23,234 bases of DNA from an uncultured Verrucomicrobia subdivision 3 bacterium (GTDB taxonomy: Bacteria; Verrucomicrobiota; Verrucomicrobiia; Limisphaerales; UBA11358): contig CAIOUK010000231.1 in NCBI GenBank assembly GCA_903861445.1, forward strand, positions 1 through 23,234. Reading direction: 5' to 3'. Below the pieces are notes generated by a model, which searched no databases, was not told the DNA's origin, and saw nothing but the letters and a program-made list of their open reading frames with translations. This document shows positions 6,214-13,714 of this stretch, piece after piece. A program made the position numbers and the translations under genes. Positions within the stretch are counted from its first letter, which is position 1, and each line of letters begins with the position of its first letter.

Positions 6214-6936
6214 TTATCTGCCAAACGCAAGCCGTTCGGCGAGGCGTTCGGGCAGGCCGGCTTCGCGGATTTTTTTCTGGGCGGCGGCGATGTCGTAATC
6301 GAGGCGGCGCAGTTCAATCGTCTGCGCGTCCATGTCGTAGATGACGTAGGCGGATTTGGGGTTGTTGTCGCGAGGTTGGCCGACAGCGCCGACGTTGATG
6401 AAATATTTTTTGGCCGCGTCCAGTTTGAATTTGGAATAGGTGCCGCCGCGCACGACGGTGTCACGCATGAAAGCGACGGGAACGTGCGTGTGTCCGAAGA
6501 AACAAATCTGAGTGTTTTGGTAGGGAAAACTGGCGGCGGCGGCGAGCTTGTCAAAGACGTAGCCCCAGCGTTCGGGCGCGTCGAGCGTGGCGTGAACCAT
6601 GGTGAAGTTCGCGGCCATGCGTGAGTATTTCAATTCGCGCAGCCATTTTTTATCGTCGTCATCGAGTTGGTCGCGCGTCCAGTGGACGGCGTCGGCGGCG
6701 TGGGGGTTGAACCCTTCGAGATGTTCATTGCTGGAGCAATATTCGTCATGGTTGCCTTTGACGCAGGGAATGTTCATTTCGCGGACGATTTGCAGGCATT
6801 CCTTGGGGTTGGCGTTGTAGCCGACGACGTCGCCGAGGCAGACGATGCGGTCGGCTTTTTGGGCGCGAATGTCTTCCAGCACGACCTGAAAAGCTTCCAG
6901 ATTGCCGTGGATGTCGGCGATGATGGCGTATTTCAT
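6214..6936 (-). CDS. Calcineurin-like metallophosphoesterase (YfcE/ApaH-like)
   Basis: A 240-residue soluble protein with all motifs of the dimetal calcineurin-like phosphoesterases: ADIHGN (D8, H10), CLGDVVGYNANP (D36), KGNHDEY, a histidine in MVHATLD, and GHTHVP. The compact single-domain form with the LGDVVGYNANPKEC block resembles bacterial phosphodiesterases and diadenosine-tetraphosphatase-like proteins of unknown substrate. It probably acts in the cytoplasm. Its ATG lies 3 bases after the acylphosphatase stop codon with AGGA just before it, so both genes form an operon. Downstream a 91-base repeat separates it from the glycosyltransferase. Confidence 0.9.
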   Translation of the reverse strand: MKYAIIADIHGNLEAFQVVLEDIRAQKADRIVCLGDVVGYNANPKECLQIVREMNIPCVKGNHDEYCSSNEHLEGFNPHAADAVHWTRDQLDDDDKKWLRELKYSRMAANFTMVHATLDAPERWGYVFDKLAAAASFPYQNTQICFFGHTHVPVAFMRDTVVRGGTYSKFKLDAAKKYFINVGAVGQPRDNNPKSAYVIYDMDAQTIELRRLDYDIAAAQKKIREAGLPERLAERLAFGR

Positions 6937-6939
6937 TTC

Positions 6940-7308
6940 CTAACGAATAATCTCGAATCCCCGAAATTCATTTTTCGCATCCGCCCAAACTACCTGTTCG
7001 TCGTGGATAAATCCAGCAAGACCTGCGTCGTGCAGTGCCGTGCGGAAAGCCTCGAGTTCCGCGCGGCTGCCCTCGGCGATGAGTTCGACGCGGCCATCGG
7101 GGAGATTGCGGATGGTGCCGGTGATTTCAAAACCGGTGGCGACGGTCTTGGCGGTATAGCGGAAGCCGACGCCTTGCACACGGCCGGAGAAAAAAATCTG
7201 CAGCTGGCGGCGGGCTGGAGTGGAAGCATTGTTTGACACGGCACAGAATGAAGCCAAACGCGCGCGGCGGGCGCAATATTTTTTGGTGGTGAGTGCAAAG
7301 ATTTCCAT
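6940..7308 (-). CDS. acyP: Acylphosphatase
   Basis: The region from RRQLQIFFSGRVQGVGFRYTAK to the end is a complete acylphosphatase domain of about 90 residues, which hydrolyses carboxyl-phosphate bonds of small acyl phosphates. GRVQGVGFRY holds the phosphate-binding loop and catalytic Arg, and GTIRNLPDGRVE the catalytic Asn. The ATG at 7308 gives 122 residues with an unconserved basic leader (MEIFALTTKKYCARRARLAS); a GTG at 7239 would give 99 residues, the usual family length, and may be the real start. It is first in an operon with the phosphoesterase and divergent from the pilus operon. Confidence 0.85.
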   Translation of the reverse strand: MEIFALTTKKYCARRARLASFCAVSNNASTPARRQLQIFFSGRVQGVGFRYTAKTVATGFEITGTIRNLPDGRVELIAEGSRAELEAFRTALHDAGLAGFIHDEQVVWADAKNEFRGFEIIR

Positions 7309-7342
7309 TTTTGGTTTGACCGGATGGTGGTTTTGCCGTAAT

Positions 7343-7398
7343 CACAACGCGCTGCCATAAACAAATTCACGTTCGAAATTTGTTTGTGGCGCGTTGTG
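7343..7398. promoter_or_regulatory. Long imperfect palindrome immediately before the pilM-like start
   Basis: CACAACGCG (7343-7351) pairs with CGCGTTGTG (7390-7398), and after a 3-base bulge CCATAAACAAATT (7355-7367) pairs with AATTTGTTTGTGG (7377-7389) with a single G-T wobble. The stem of about 22 pairs ends 7 bases before the ATG at 7406, where no Shine-Dalgarno sequence is visible. It could be an mRNA leader hairpin, or a DNA operator between the divergent acylphosphatase and pilus genes. Confidence 0.55.
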
Positions 7399-7405
7399 TA
7401 TCGTG

Positions 7406-8872
7406 ATGTTAAGCAACAAGTCATTTTTGACCGTAGATTTTGGAGCCGGCAGCCTCAAGCTGGCGGAATTTCAAGTCAATGAATCGGGCGGTCTGCGGCT
7501 GAAAAGTTTCACCATCAAATCGCTGGGCTTGGAGGGTTCCCAGGAAGCCCGCCGCGAGCAGGTGATTTTGCATGCGCTCCAGCAAGTCCTCGCGGAGAAG
7601 GGCATCAAGTCCAAAAGCGTCAATGTCTGCGCGCCGGGCTTTCATGTTTTTTCCAAGTTCGTCAAATTGCCGCCGGTGGATTCGGCCAAGGTCGGCCAGA
7701 TCATCCAATACGAGGCGCAGCAGAATGTGCCGTTCCCGTTGAGCGAAGTGGTGTGGGATTACCAAATCCTCGGTTCCGCCGCGAACGGTGAACTGGAAGT
7801 CTTGCTGGTCGCCATCAAGTCAGACATCGTCGAGGGACTGTTCCGCGTGGCGGAGGAGGCGAAGTTGAAATTGAATTTGTGCGATGCCTCGCCCGCCGCG
7901 TTGTGCAATGCGTTCAAATATAATTACGGCGAGCTGGAAGGCTGCACGATGTTGCTCGACATCGGGGCGAAGACGAGCAATCTGCTATTTTTCGAGAACG
8001 GCAAGGTGTTTTCCCGCAGCATCAATCTGGGCGCGAACGCCATCACGCAGGATTTTGCGACTGAAGCGGGGCTGAAATTTGACGACGCGGAAGCGATCAA
8101 GATCGCCGAGGGCTTTGTGAGTCTGGGCGGCGCCTATGAGGAGCCGGACAATCCGCATCAGGCGGCCATTTCCAAAATTGCGCGGCAGTTCATGACCAAG
8201 CTGCATATTCAGGTCAATCAGACGATGCAGTTTTATCGCGGGCAGCAGGGCGGCACGGCACCGCAACGGCTGTTTCTTTCCGGCGGCGCGAGCATCATGC
8301 CCTACACGGCGCAGTTCTTTGCCGAAAAACTGAACGTGGCGGTCGAGTATTTCAATCCGTTTCGCAACGTGCAGATTGATCCGGCGGTGAACCTCGAGGA
8401 ACTTTCCCCGGTGGCACATTCGCTCGGCGAGGTGGTCGGTCTCGGCCTGCGCAACTTGGCGACGTGCCCGGTGGAAATGAATTTGATGCCGGACAGCACG
8501 CTTCGCTGGCAGTCCTTCAACAAGAAAAAACCTTACTTGGTCGCTACTGTTTTCAGTTTGATGCTGGTGGCGTTTGCCGTCGGTTATCTGCTGCAAAAAT
8601 TGGCGGACAACAAGGAAGTTGAGTATCAGAAGTTGACGCCGAAAGTGGCGGAGTTGACCCAAAAATCCAATAATTTCAAGAAGGCCTACGCCCAATTGCA
8701 GCAGGCGCAGAAAGAAAACCAGCAGATCACCACTTGGTTGCAGGGGCGTTTCTACTGGGGCGATTTTATCGCCGAGCTGCGCCAAGTCCTGATCCGCTCG
8801 GAGGCGGACGTGAGGAAAAAATTGGCGACGCAAAGCCCGACGCTCGAACTGGTTTTTGGATTGACCAGATGA
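7406..8872 (+). CDS. PilM-like actin-fold protein with start of a PilN-like domain (Amuc_1101-like)
   Basis: Residues 1 to about 350 match PilM, the actin-like cytoplasmic protein that anchors type IV pilus alignment complexes: LTVDFGAGSLKLAE, KFVKLPPVDSAKVGQIIQYEAQQNVPF, LLDIGAKTSNLLFFENGKVF, and LFLSGGASIMPYTAQFF. A membrane segment (PYLVATVFSLMLVAFAVGYLL, about 374-394) and a coiled coil of about 60 residues follow, as in PilN. Frame 1 ends at 8872, just where the conserved PilN strand should begin; that strand is found in the next frame. The switch point is six A's at 8816-8821, and one added A would give a single PilM-PilN fusion of about 594 residues. The ATG at 7406 was chosen over a TTG at 7394. 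First gene of the operon. Confidence 0.87.
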   Translation: MLSNKSFLTVDFGAGSLKLAEFQVNESGGLRLKSFTIKSLGLEGSQEARREQVILHALQQVLAEKGIKSKSVNVCAPGFHVFSKFVKLPPVDSAKVGQIIQYEAQQNVPFPLSEVVWDYQILGSAANGELEVLLVAIKSDIVEGLFRVAEEAKLKLNLCDASPAALCNAFKYNYGELEGCTMLLDIGAKTSNLLFFENGKVFSRSINLGANAITQDFATEAGLKFDDAEAIKIAEGFVSLGGAYEEPDNPHQAAISKIARQFMTKLHIQVNQTMQFYRGQQGGTAPQRLFLSGGASIMPYTAQFFAEKLNVAVEYFNPFRNVQIDPAVNLEELSPVAHSLGEVVGLGLRNLATCPVEMNLMPDSTLRWQSFNKKKPYLVATVFSLMLVAFAVGYLLQKLADNKEVEYQKLTPKVAELTQKSNNFKKAYAQLQQAQKENQQITTWLQGRFYWGDFIAELRQVLIRSEADVRKKLATQSPTLELVFGLTR

Positions 8873-9189
8873 CCTTGGGTGGCGCGGATGCCGTCCCCGT
8901 TCCGGTTTCCGGAGGGTCGGCCCGCCGGCCGCTGTTCAATGCCAACCAGCCGCCACTGAATGGGTCTGAATCCAATCTGGTGACGCTGATTGTCCGGGCG
9001 ATTAACCTCACGGCGGTGGATCCCTCGGCCAACAGCGCGATCGCCTACGCGGTGGAAAATCAAATCAAGGCTTCGTCGCTGGTGGATCCGAAGGCGACGC
9101 AGCTGGTCGGCCAGATTACGACCGATGAAGCCACAGGCACGTTCACATTCACGGTGACGGTGGCGCTACTGAAACCAGTCAATTTCTAA
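8869..9189 (+). CDS. PilN-like C-terminal domain (separate ATGA-coupled gene or frame-shifted end of the PilM-like protein)
   Basis: The frame carries GFWIDQMTLGG followed by NLVTLIVRAINLTAV...AVENQIKASSLVDP...GTFTFTVTVAL, the order of strand, helix and strands of the PilN periplasmic domain. GFWIDQM lies just before the ATG at 8869, so a start there would lose part of the conserved strand. Two readings are possible: a 106-residue protein coupled to the upstream gene by an ATGA overlap, or the C-terminal 122 residues of a PilM-PilN fusion entered at the A tract 8816-8821. I prefer the second, because a 106-residue periplasmic domain without signal peptide or membrane anchor would not reach its compartment. 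The next gene starts after one base. Confidence 0.65.
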   Translation: MTLGGADAVPVPVSGGSARRPLFNANQPPLNGSESNLVTLIVRAINLTAVDPSANSAIAYAVENQIKASSLVDPKATQLVGQITTDEATGTFTFTVTVALLKPVNF

Positions 9190-9190
9190 T

Positions 9191-10063
9191 ATGGCCTGGA
9201 TCAAAAGAAATTTATTTTTTGTCATCGGCGGCGTCATTTCGTTCGGACTGCTGGGCGGGGCGAGCTTTTACGTCTACCAAAACTGGACCCGAAGTTCCCA
9301 GATTTACGACAAGCTCGAGGAAGTCATTAATAACCTGAAAACTTTGGCGCAGCAAAAACCGGCGCCGGGCAATCAGGAGATTAACAACACCGCCATCGCC
9401 AAGGAGCAGGAGCGACAATTGCGGGAGTGGGATAAATCTGCGGCGCGTTATTTTCAGCCCGTCGCGCCCATTCCCACCAATGCGCCGGTAACCAGCGAGG
9501 CTTATGCGGCGGCTTTGCGGCGCACGGTGGATCAGTTGCAGCATGAGGCGAGCGATGCCGCCGTGACGCTGCCAAAAAATTATGATTTTTCCTTCACGGC
9601 CCAGCGCCCGCTCGTCAAGTTCGCCGGGAGTCTGGAACCGCTCGCGCTGCAGTTGGGGGAAGTCAAAACCATCGCCGAAATTTTGTTTAACGCCCACGTC
9701 TATGCGCTGGACGGCATCCAGCGCATGCGCGTTTCGGCGGACGATAACAGCGGGCCGCAGTCCGATTATCTGGACCAGCCCGGCGTCACCAATGATTTGG
9801 CCAGCGTGACGCCCTACGGTGCGAGCTTCCGGTGTTTCACGCCGGAACTGGCGCGGGTCATCAGTGATTTTACAGTGAACTCCAATTCATTCATCATCAA
9901 GTCCATCAACGTGCAGCCGGCGGGCGCGATGACGCCGCTGGCGGCGACCAACGCGGCGACCCTGCCGGCGGTGGACAAGGGCGGCTTGCAGACCGTGCTG
10001 AAAGAGCAGTTGCTCCGAGTCAACCTGGAGCTGCGGCTGGTCAAACTGTTGCCGAAAAATTAA
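9191..10063 (+). CDS. PilO-like / Amuc_1100-like inner-membrane pilus protein
   Basis: A 290-residue protein with a short N-terminal cytoplasmic piece (MAWIKRN), one membrane helix (about 8-30), a coiled coil (about 35-85) and a periplasmic domain. Helix, coiled coil and a domain of the ferredoxin-like PilO type are the layout of PilO; length and layout also match Amuc_1100, the pilus-associated Akkermansia protein studied for host effects. Residue-level similarity is weak by eye, so the link rests on layout plus gene order (between PilM/PilN and PilP/secretin). The end of the protein (LLRVNLELRLVKLLP) is a typical closing strand. Start ATG is one base after the previous stop. Confidence 0.72.
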   Translation: MAWIKRNLFFVIGGVISFGLLGGASFYVYQNWTRSSQIYDKLEEVINNLKTLAQQKPAPGNQEINNTAIAKEQERQLREWDKSAARYFQPVAPIPTNAPVTSEAYAAALRRTVDQLQHEASDAAVTLPKNYDFSFTAQRPLVKFAGSLEPLALQLGEVKTIAEILFNAHVYALDGIQRMRVSADDNSGPQSDYLDQPGVTNDLASVTPYGASFRCFTPELARVISDFTVNSNSFIIKSINVQPAGAMTPLAATNAATLPAVDKGGLQTVLKEQLLRVNLELRLVKLLPKN

Positions 10064-10064
10064 G

Positions 10065-10850
10065 ATGGAATTTCTCAAAAAACATTACGAAAAAATGGTG
10101 CTGGGAACCGTGCTGGCGGGGCTGCTTGCCTTGCTGGTGTTCCTGCCGGTCTATATTGAGACAGACAAAGAAAAGACCGCAGACCTGATCCGCAGCGTGA
10201 TTAACCATCCCATCAAACCGCTGCCGGATCTTGACCTCACGGGGTCGGCTGCCGTCGTGACCCGGTTGCAGTCGCCCTTTAACTTGGATTTGGAGACGGG
10301 CAACAAAGTGTTCAATCCGTTTGAATGGCAAAAAAGTTTGGATGGAAAATTGATCAAGAAAGACACCGGCACTGGGGTGCAGATGGTGGTGGTCACCAAC
10401 ATCACGGCCTTGAACTTGGTGTTGACGCTGGATTCGGTGATCACTAATGAGTTGGGGGCGACCTATGCCATCGGCGTTGAAAGACAAGCGGCGGCTACGG
10501 CTGCCAAGCGGCGCAAGGTGCAGCGCTATCTTTCCACAAGCAACAAGGCGAACGACATTTTCGCTCTCGTTGAAGTGAAAGGGGCGGCCGACAATCCCGA
10601 CGCGCTCGTCTTAAAACTGGCGGACTCGGGCGAACTGGCCACGGTGTCGGCCGGCAAGCCATTTCAGCGGGTGGACGCGTATGTCGCGGATTTTATCTAC
10701 CCTCCGGAGCAGAAAGTGTTTCACTGTCGCGTCAAAGAAACCATCGCCTTTGGCGGCAACGATTATCTCGTCTTTGATATCAGCAAAAACGAACTGGTTT
10801 TGCTCGACCAGTCGAATCAGAAAAAAACTCCTTTGCCATTTAGCCCGTGA
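10065..10850 (+). CDS. PilP-position / Amuc_1099-like membrane-anchored pilus protein
   Basis: A 261-residue protein with MEFLKKHYEKM, one membrane helix (about 12-30) and a periplasmic part with two beta-rich blocks: residues about 75-135 and about 185-245 (FIYPPEQKVFHCRVKETIAFGGNDYLVFDISKNELVL, shortened in length by its neighbours). It sits where PilP stands in pilMNOPQ operons, but PilP is usually a lipoprotein with a Pro-rich linker, neither of which is seen here. It corresponds in place to Amuc_1099. A role as a link between the inner-membrane complex and the secretin is an inference from order only. One base separates it from the preceding gene, and its stop overlaps a possible GTG start of the secretin. 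Confidence 0.65.
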   Translation: MEFLKKHYEKMVLGTVLAGLLALLVFLPVYIETDKEKTADLIRSVINHPIKPLPDLDLTGSAAVVTRLQSPFNLDLETGNKVFNPFEWQKSLDGKLIKKDTGTGVQMVVVTNITALNLVLTLDSVITNELGATYAIGVERQAAATAAKRRKVQRYLSTSNKANDIFALVEVKGAADNPDALVLKLADSGELATVSAGKPFQRVDAYVADFIYPPEQKVFHCRVKETIAFGGNDYLVFDISKNELVLLDQSNQKKTPLPFSP

Positions 10851-10885
10851 CTGATAGTTTTTCCCAATTGAAACCATACCCATTC

Positions 10886-13714
10886 ATGACCCGAAATTTT
10901 GCCATGACTAAATCCACCCTAATTATATTTGGACTCGTCGCGCTGCTGACCCTGCCTGCCGCTCTGGCGCAGGATTCTTCCGCTCTGGCGGTCAATCAAG
11001 CCGTGCTGAATCAGGCCAATCAAATTCTGTTGCGTAACAAGCTGGTCGATGCCAAAGCCGCTGCACAGCACGGCGACATCCTGACAGCCGCCAAACTTTA
11101 TCAGGAATCCTTTGCGCTCGCCCGGGAAATCGGTTCCGGCATTGTTGACAACGAGACGGCGCGCGCGTTGGCGGGGCTGGTCAGCACGCGGCTCACGCTG
11201 GCGCGCGAGGCGCAGGTCCGGGGCGATTTGCGCGAGGCGGCGCTGCAGGTGGATCAGGTGTTGAAGGCGGATCCGAAAAATAATGAGGCGATTTTATTCA
11301 AGCAGGGCAATGACCGGTTGATCGGCTCACTCCGGGGGCAGACGCCCGACGCCGCTACCTTGGAACAGTTGCCGCAAATCATTTCCGAAAAAACCCAGGC
11401 CGGCACCTTGGTGCAGGATGGCAAAGTGCTTTACGAAGCCGGCAAGCTGGAGGACGCCGAAGTGAAGTTGAAACAAGCGCTTAAACTCGATGGGGACAAT
11501 GGCGCTGCTTATTATTATTTGAACCTTATCAAAGAGGCCAAGTATGCCCGCGCCTCGGCTTTGCACACGGTGGATAACGAACAGCGCATGGCCTCCATTG
11601 AAAAACGTTGGGTGTTGCCGGTGGTGGATCCGGCCCTGCCGGTGCCCAATCCTTACGCCAAAAGCGATCTCGTGCATACCGGACCTGGCCGGCAGGCCAT
11701 CATCGCCAAAATGAATCACATTCGTTTTGAAAATCTGGCGTTTGAAGGCGTTCCGTTGAGTGAAGTGCTCCGGGTTCTCTCGGAAAAAACCCGTCTGTCC
11801 GATCCCGAACACAAAGGCATCAATTTCATGATTAATCCCAATCCCGACCAATCCGGTGCGCCCGTGCCGTCGGGGGGTGGCGGCAAAGTTGACCCGGCCA
11901 CAGGTTTGCCGCCCAGCGGCGGCGGTGGTGGTGATGCGGGCGGAGATCTCAGCAACTTCACCGTAAAATTAAACCTTGCGGATGTGAGCTTGAATGATGC
12001 TTTGGATGCGATTCTTATGGTGGCGCAAAATCCCGCCGGCGACGGGCGCATGCTCAAGTTTTCCATCACGGACTATGCCATCATGTTTCAAGTGAAAGGC
12101 GCGGAGTCGCCGCAGATGTTCATGCGCACCTTCCGCGTGGATCCCAATACGTTTTACTCCGGCCTCCAAAATGTTACGTCCCTGTCCTTTGCCGGTGGCA
12201 ATAGCGGCGGCAATAGCGGCGGCAAAGGCGGCAATAGCGGCGGTAATAATAATGATAGTAGTGGAGGCAACGGCAGCAGTAGCTCAACCGGGTTATTGGG
12301 TATTGTCGATGCCTTCGGCGGCAGCAGTGTTGGCGGCAGTGGCGGCGGCGGTAAGAAGGGTGCAAAAGGCGATGCCGGCGGCGATGCTGGTGGCGGAGCC
12401 GGTGCCGATGCCAATGCTAAAATGGGAAGCGGTGGCTTGGCCTATGTTGCCAGCCAGACTTCTGCGGTGACACCTAGTGAGCTGGCGAGAACCTTCTTTA
12501 CCACCTTGGGTGTGAATTTGACGGACCCGGTCGGCAAGTCGGTGTTTTTCAATGACCGTTTGGGCTTGCTGTTTGTCCGGGCGACGGAGCAGGACTTGGA
12601 CATCATTGAACGCGCTATTGAGGCGCTCAACAAAGTGTCGCCGCAAGTTCACATCAAGACCCGCTTTGTTGAAGTGCAACAGGGCGACAACAAGGCGCTG
12701 GGCTTTGACTGGTATCTCGGCCAGTTCAACATGGGCGGCAACAACAGCGTGGTGGGGCAAGGCGGCAATGGTTCATTCCCCGCCGGCGCGGATATCTTGG
12801 GGTCTGGCGCTCCTTACTCTTCATTGTTTAATGGCGGCTCAACCACTCCGAATGTCGGTTCCTTTTTTAACAGCGGCTTGAATTCTGCCTCCTCCGGTGG
12901 CACCCCTGCCGCCGGGGCCACCACGGCCACTATCACGGGTATTTTGTCCAATCCCCAATTTCAAGTTGTCATCAATGCGCTGGAATCCCGCAGCGGGGTG
13001 GAAGAACTGGCGGAACCGGAAGTCACCACCACCAGCGGTCGGCAGACGCAGATGAAAGCCGCCCATGTTGTCACGGTCATTACCGGGGTGGACACCACCA
13101 CCGCCGCCAGCAATAGTAACACCAATGGCATTCTTGGCGGCAGTTCCTCCCCGCAAACCACCTTCACCTTTGTTACCCAGGCGATTGAAACCGGGCCCTT
13201 GCTGGATGTGGTGCCTTACGTCTTGTCCGACGGCTACACCATCAACCTGGCGTTGATTCCCTCGTTAACCGAATTCAATGGCTACGATACCCTTCCGGCC
13301 AACGCGATCAGTTCAGCTTCAAGCTTCGGCGGGGCGCAGGTGGCGGTATCGCCGGTGGTCCTGCCGGATTTCACCGTCCGCCAAGTCGTCACCACCGTGA
13401 ATGTCTGGGACAATCAGACCGTGGTGCTTGGTGGTTTGATTTCATCAACGGTTAATTCCACCAAGAGCAAAGTGCCGATGCTCGGGGATATTCCCTTGCT
13501 GGGCCAGTTGTTCCAAAGCCAGAGCAAGACGACGGATAGAAAAAATCTTATGATTTTTGTGACGGCTACGATTGTGGATCCCGCCGGCAACCGCGTGCAT
13601 TCGGACGATGAACTGCCGTTTGCCCAAGCCTCGATTCCCGCCCAGCCGCCCGGCGCGGGCAAGATGCGGGAAACGGTGAAGCAAGTGCATTCGCTGCCGC
13701 CGGCCAATCCGTGA
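10886..13714 (+). CDS. TPR-containing secretin, PilQ/GspD family (Amuc_1098-like)
   Basis: Outer-membrane secretin of about 942 residues, the pore for pili or secreted proteins. In order: signal peptide (TLIIFGLVALLTLPAALAQ), a TPR-like helical region to about residue 230, an STN/N-type domain (FENLAFEGVPLSEVLRVL), a Gly-rich loop, a second N-type part (LADVSLNDALDAIL), a long Gly/Ser/Asn-rich low-complexity loop (about 435-510), an N3-like domain (FFNDRLGLLFVRATEQDLDIIERAI), and the secretin barrel ending in VPMLGDIPLLGQLFQ and LMIFVTATIV. Starts at 10847 (GTG, GTGA overlap), 10886 and 10904 are all possible; the ATG at 10904 gives the shortest signal peptide. The last bases overlap the exonuclease start. 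Confidence 0.92.
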   Translation: MTRNFAMTKSTLIIFGLVALLTLPAALAQDSSALAVNQAVLNQANQILLRNKLVDAKAAAQHGDILTAAKLYQESFALAREIGSGIVDNETARALAGLVSTRLTLAREAQVRGDLREAALQVDQVLKADPKNNEAILFKQGNDRLIGSLRGQTPDAATLEQLPQIISEKTQAGTLVQDGKVLYEAGKLEDAEVKLKQALKLDGDNGAAYYYLNLIKEAKYARASALHTVDNEQRMASIEKRWVLPVVDPALPVPNPYAKSDLVHTGPGRQAIIAKMNHIRFENLAFEGVPLSEVLRVLSEKTRLSDPEHKGINFMINPNPDQSGAPVPSGGGGKVDPATGLPPSGGGGGDAGGDLSNFTVKLNLADVSLNDALDAILMVAQNPAGDGRMLKFSITDYAIMFQVKGAESPQMFMRTFRVDPNTFYSGLQNVTSLSFAGGNSGGNSGGKGGNSGGNNNDSSGGNGSSSSTGLLGIVDAFGGSSVGGSGGGGKKGAKGDAGGDAGGGAGADANAKMGSGGLAYVASQTSAVTPSELARTFFTTLGVNLTDPVGKSVFFNDRLGLLFVRATEQDLDIIERAIEALNKVSPQVHIKTRFVEVQQGDNKALGFDWYLGQFNMGGNNSVVGQGGNGSFPAGADILGSGAPYSSLFNGGSTTPNVGSFFNSGLNSASSGGTPAAGATTATITGILSNPQFQVVINALESRSGVEELAEPEVTTTSGRQTQMKAAHVVTVITGVDTTTAASNSNTNGILGGSSSPQTTFTFVTQAIETGPLLDVVPYVLSDGYTINLALIPSLTEFNGYDTLPANAISSASSFGGAQVAVSPVVLPDFTVRQVVTTVNVWDNQTVVLGGLISSTVNSTKSKVPMLGDIPLLGQLFQSQSKTTDRKNLMIFVTATIVDPAGNRVHSDDELPFAQASIPAQPPGAGKMRETVKQVHSLPPANP
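12194..12253 (+). repeat. 12-base tandem repeat in the Gly-rich loop of the secretin
   Basis: GGYGGCAATAGC is present at 12194-12205 and 12206-12217, and again in altered form to about 12238, followed by AAT runs. It encodes the repeated GGNS unit. The region around it (to about 12420) is a Gly/Ser/Asn stretch interrupting the N-type domains of the secretin. Being a multiple of three, changes in copy number keep the frame. Confidence 0.75.
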
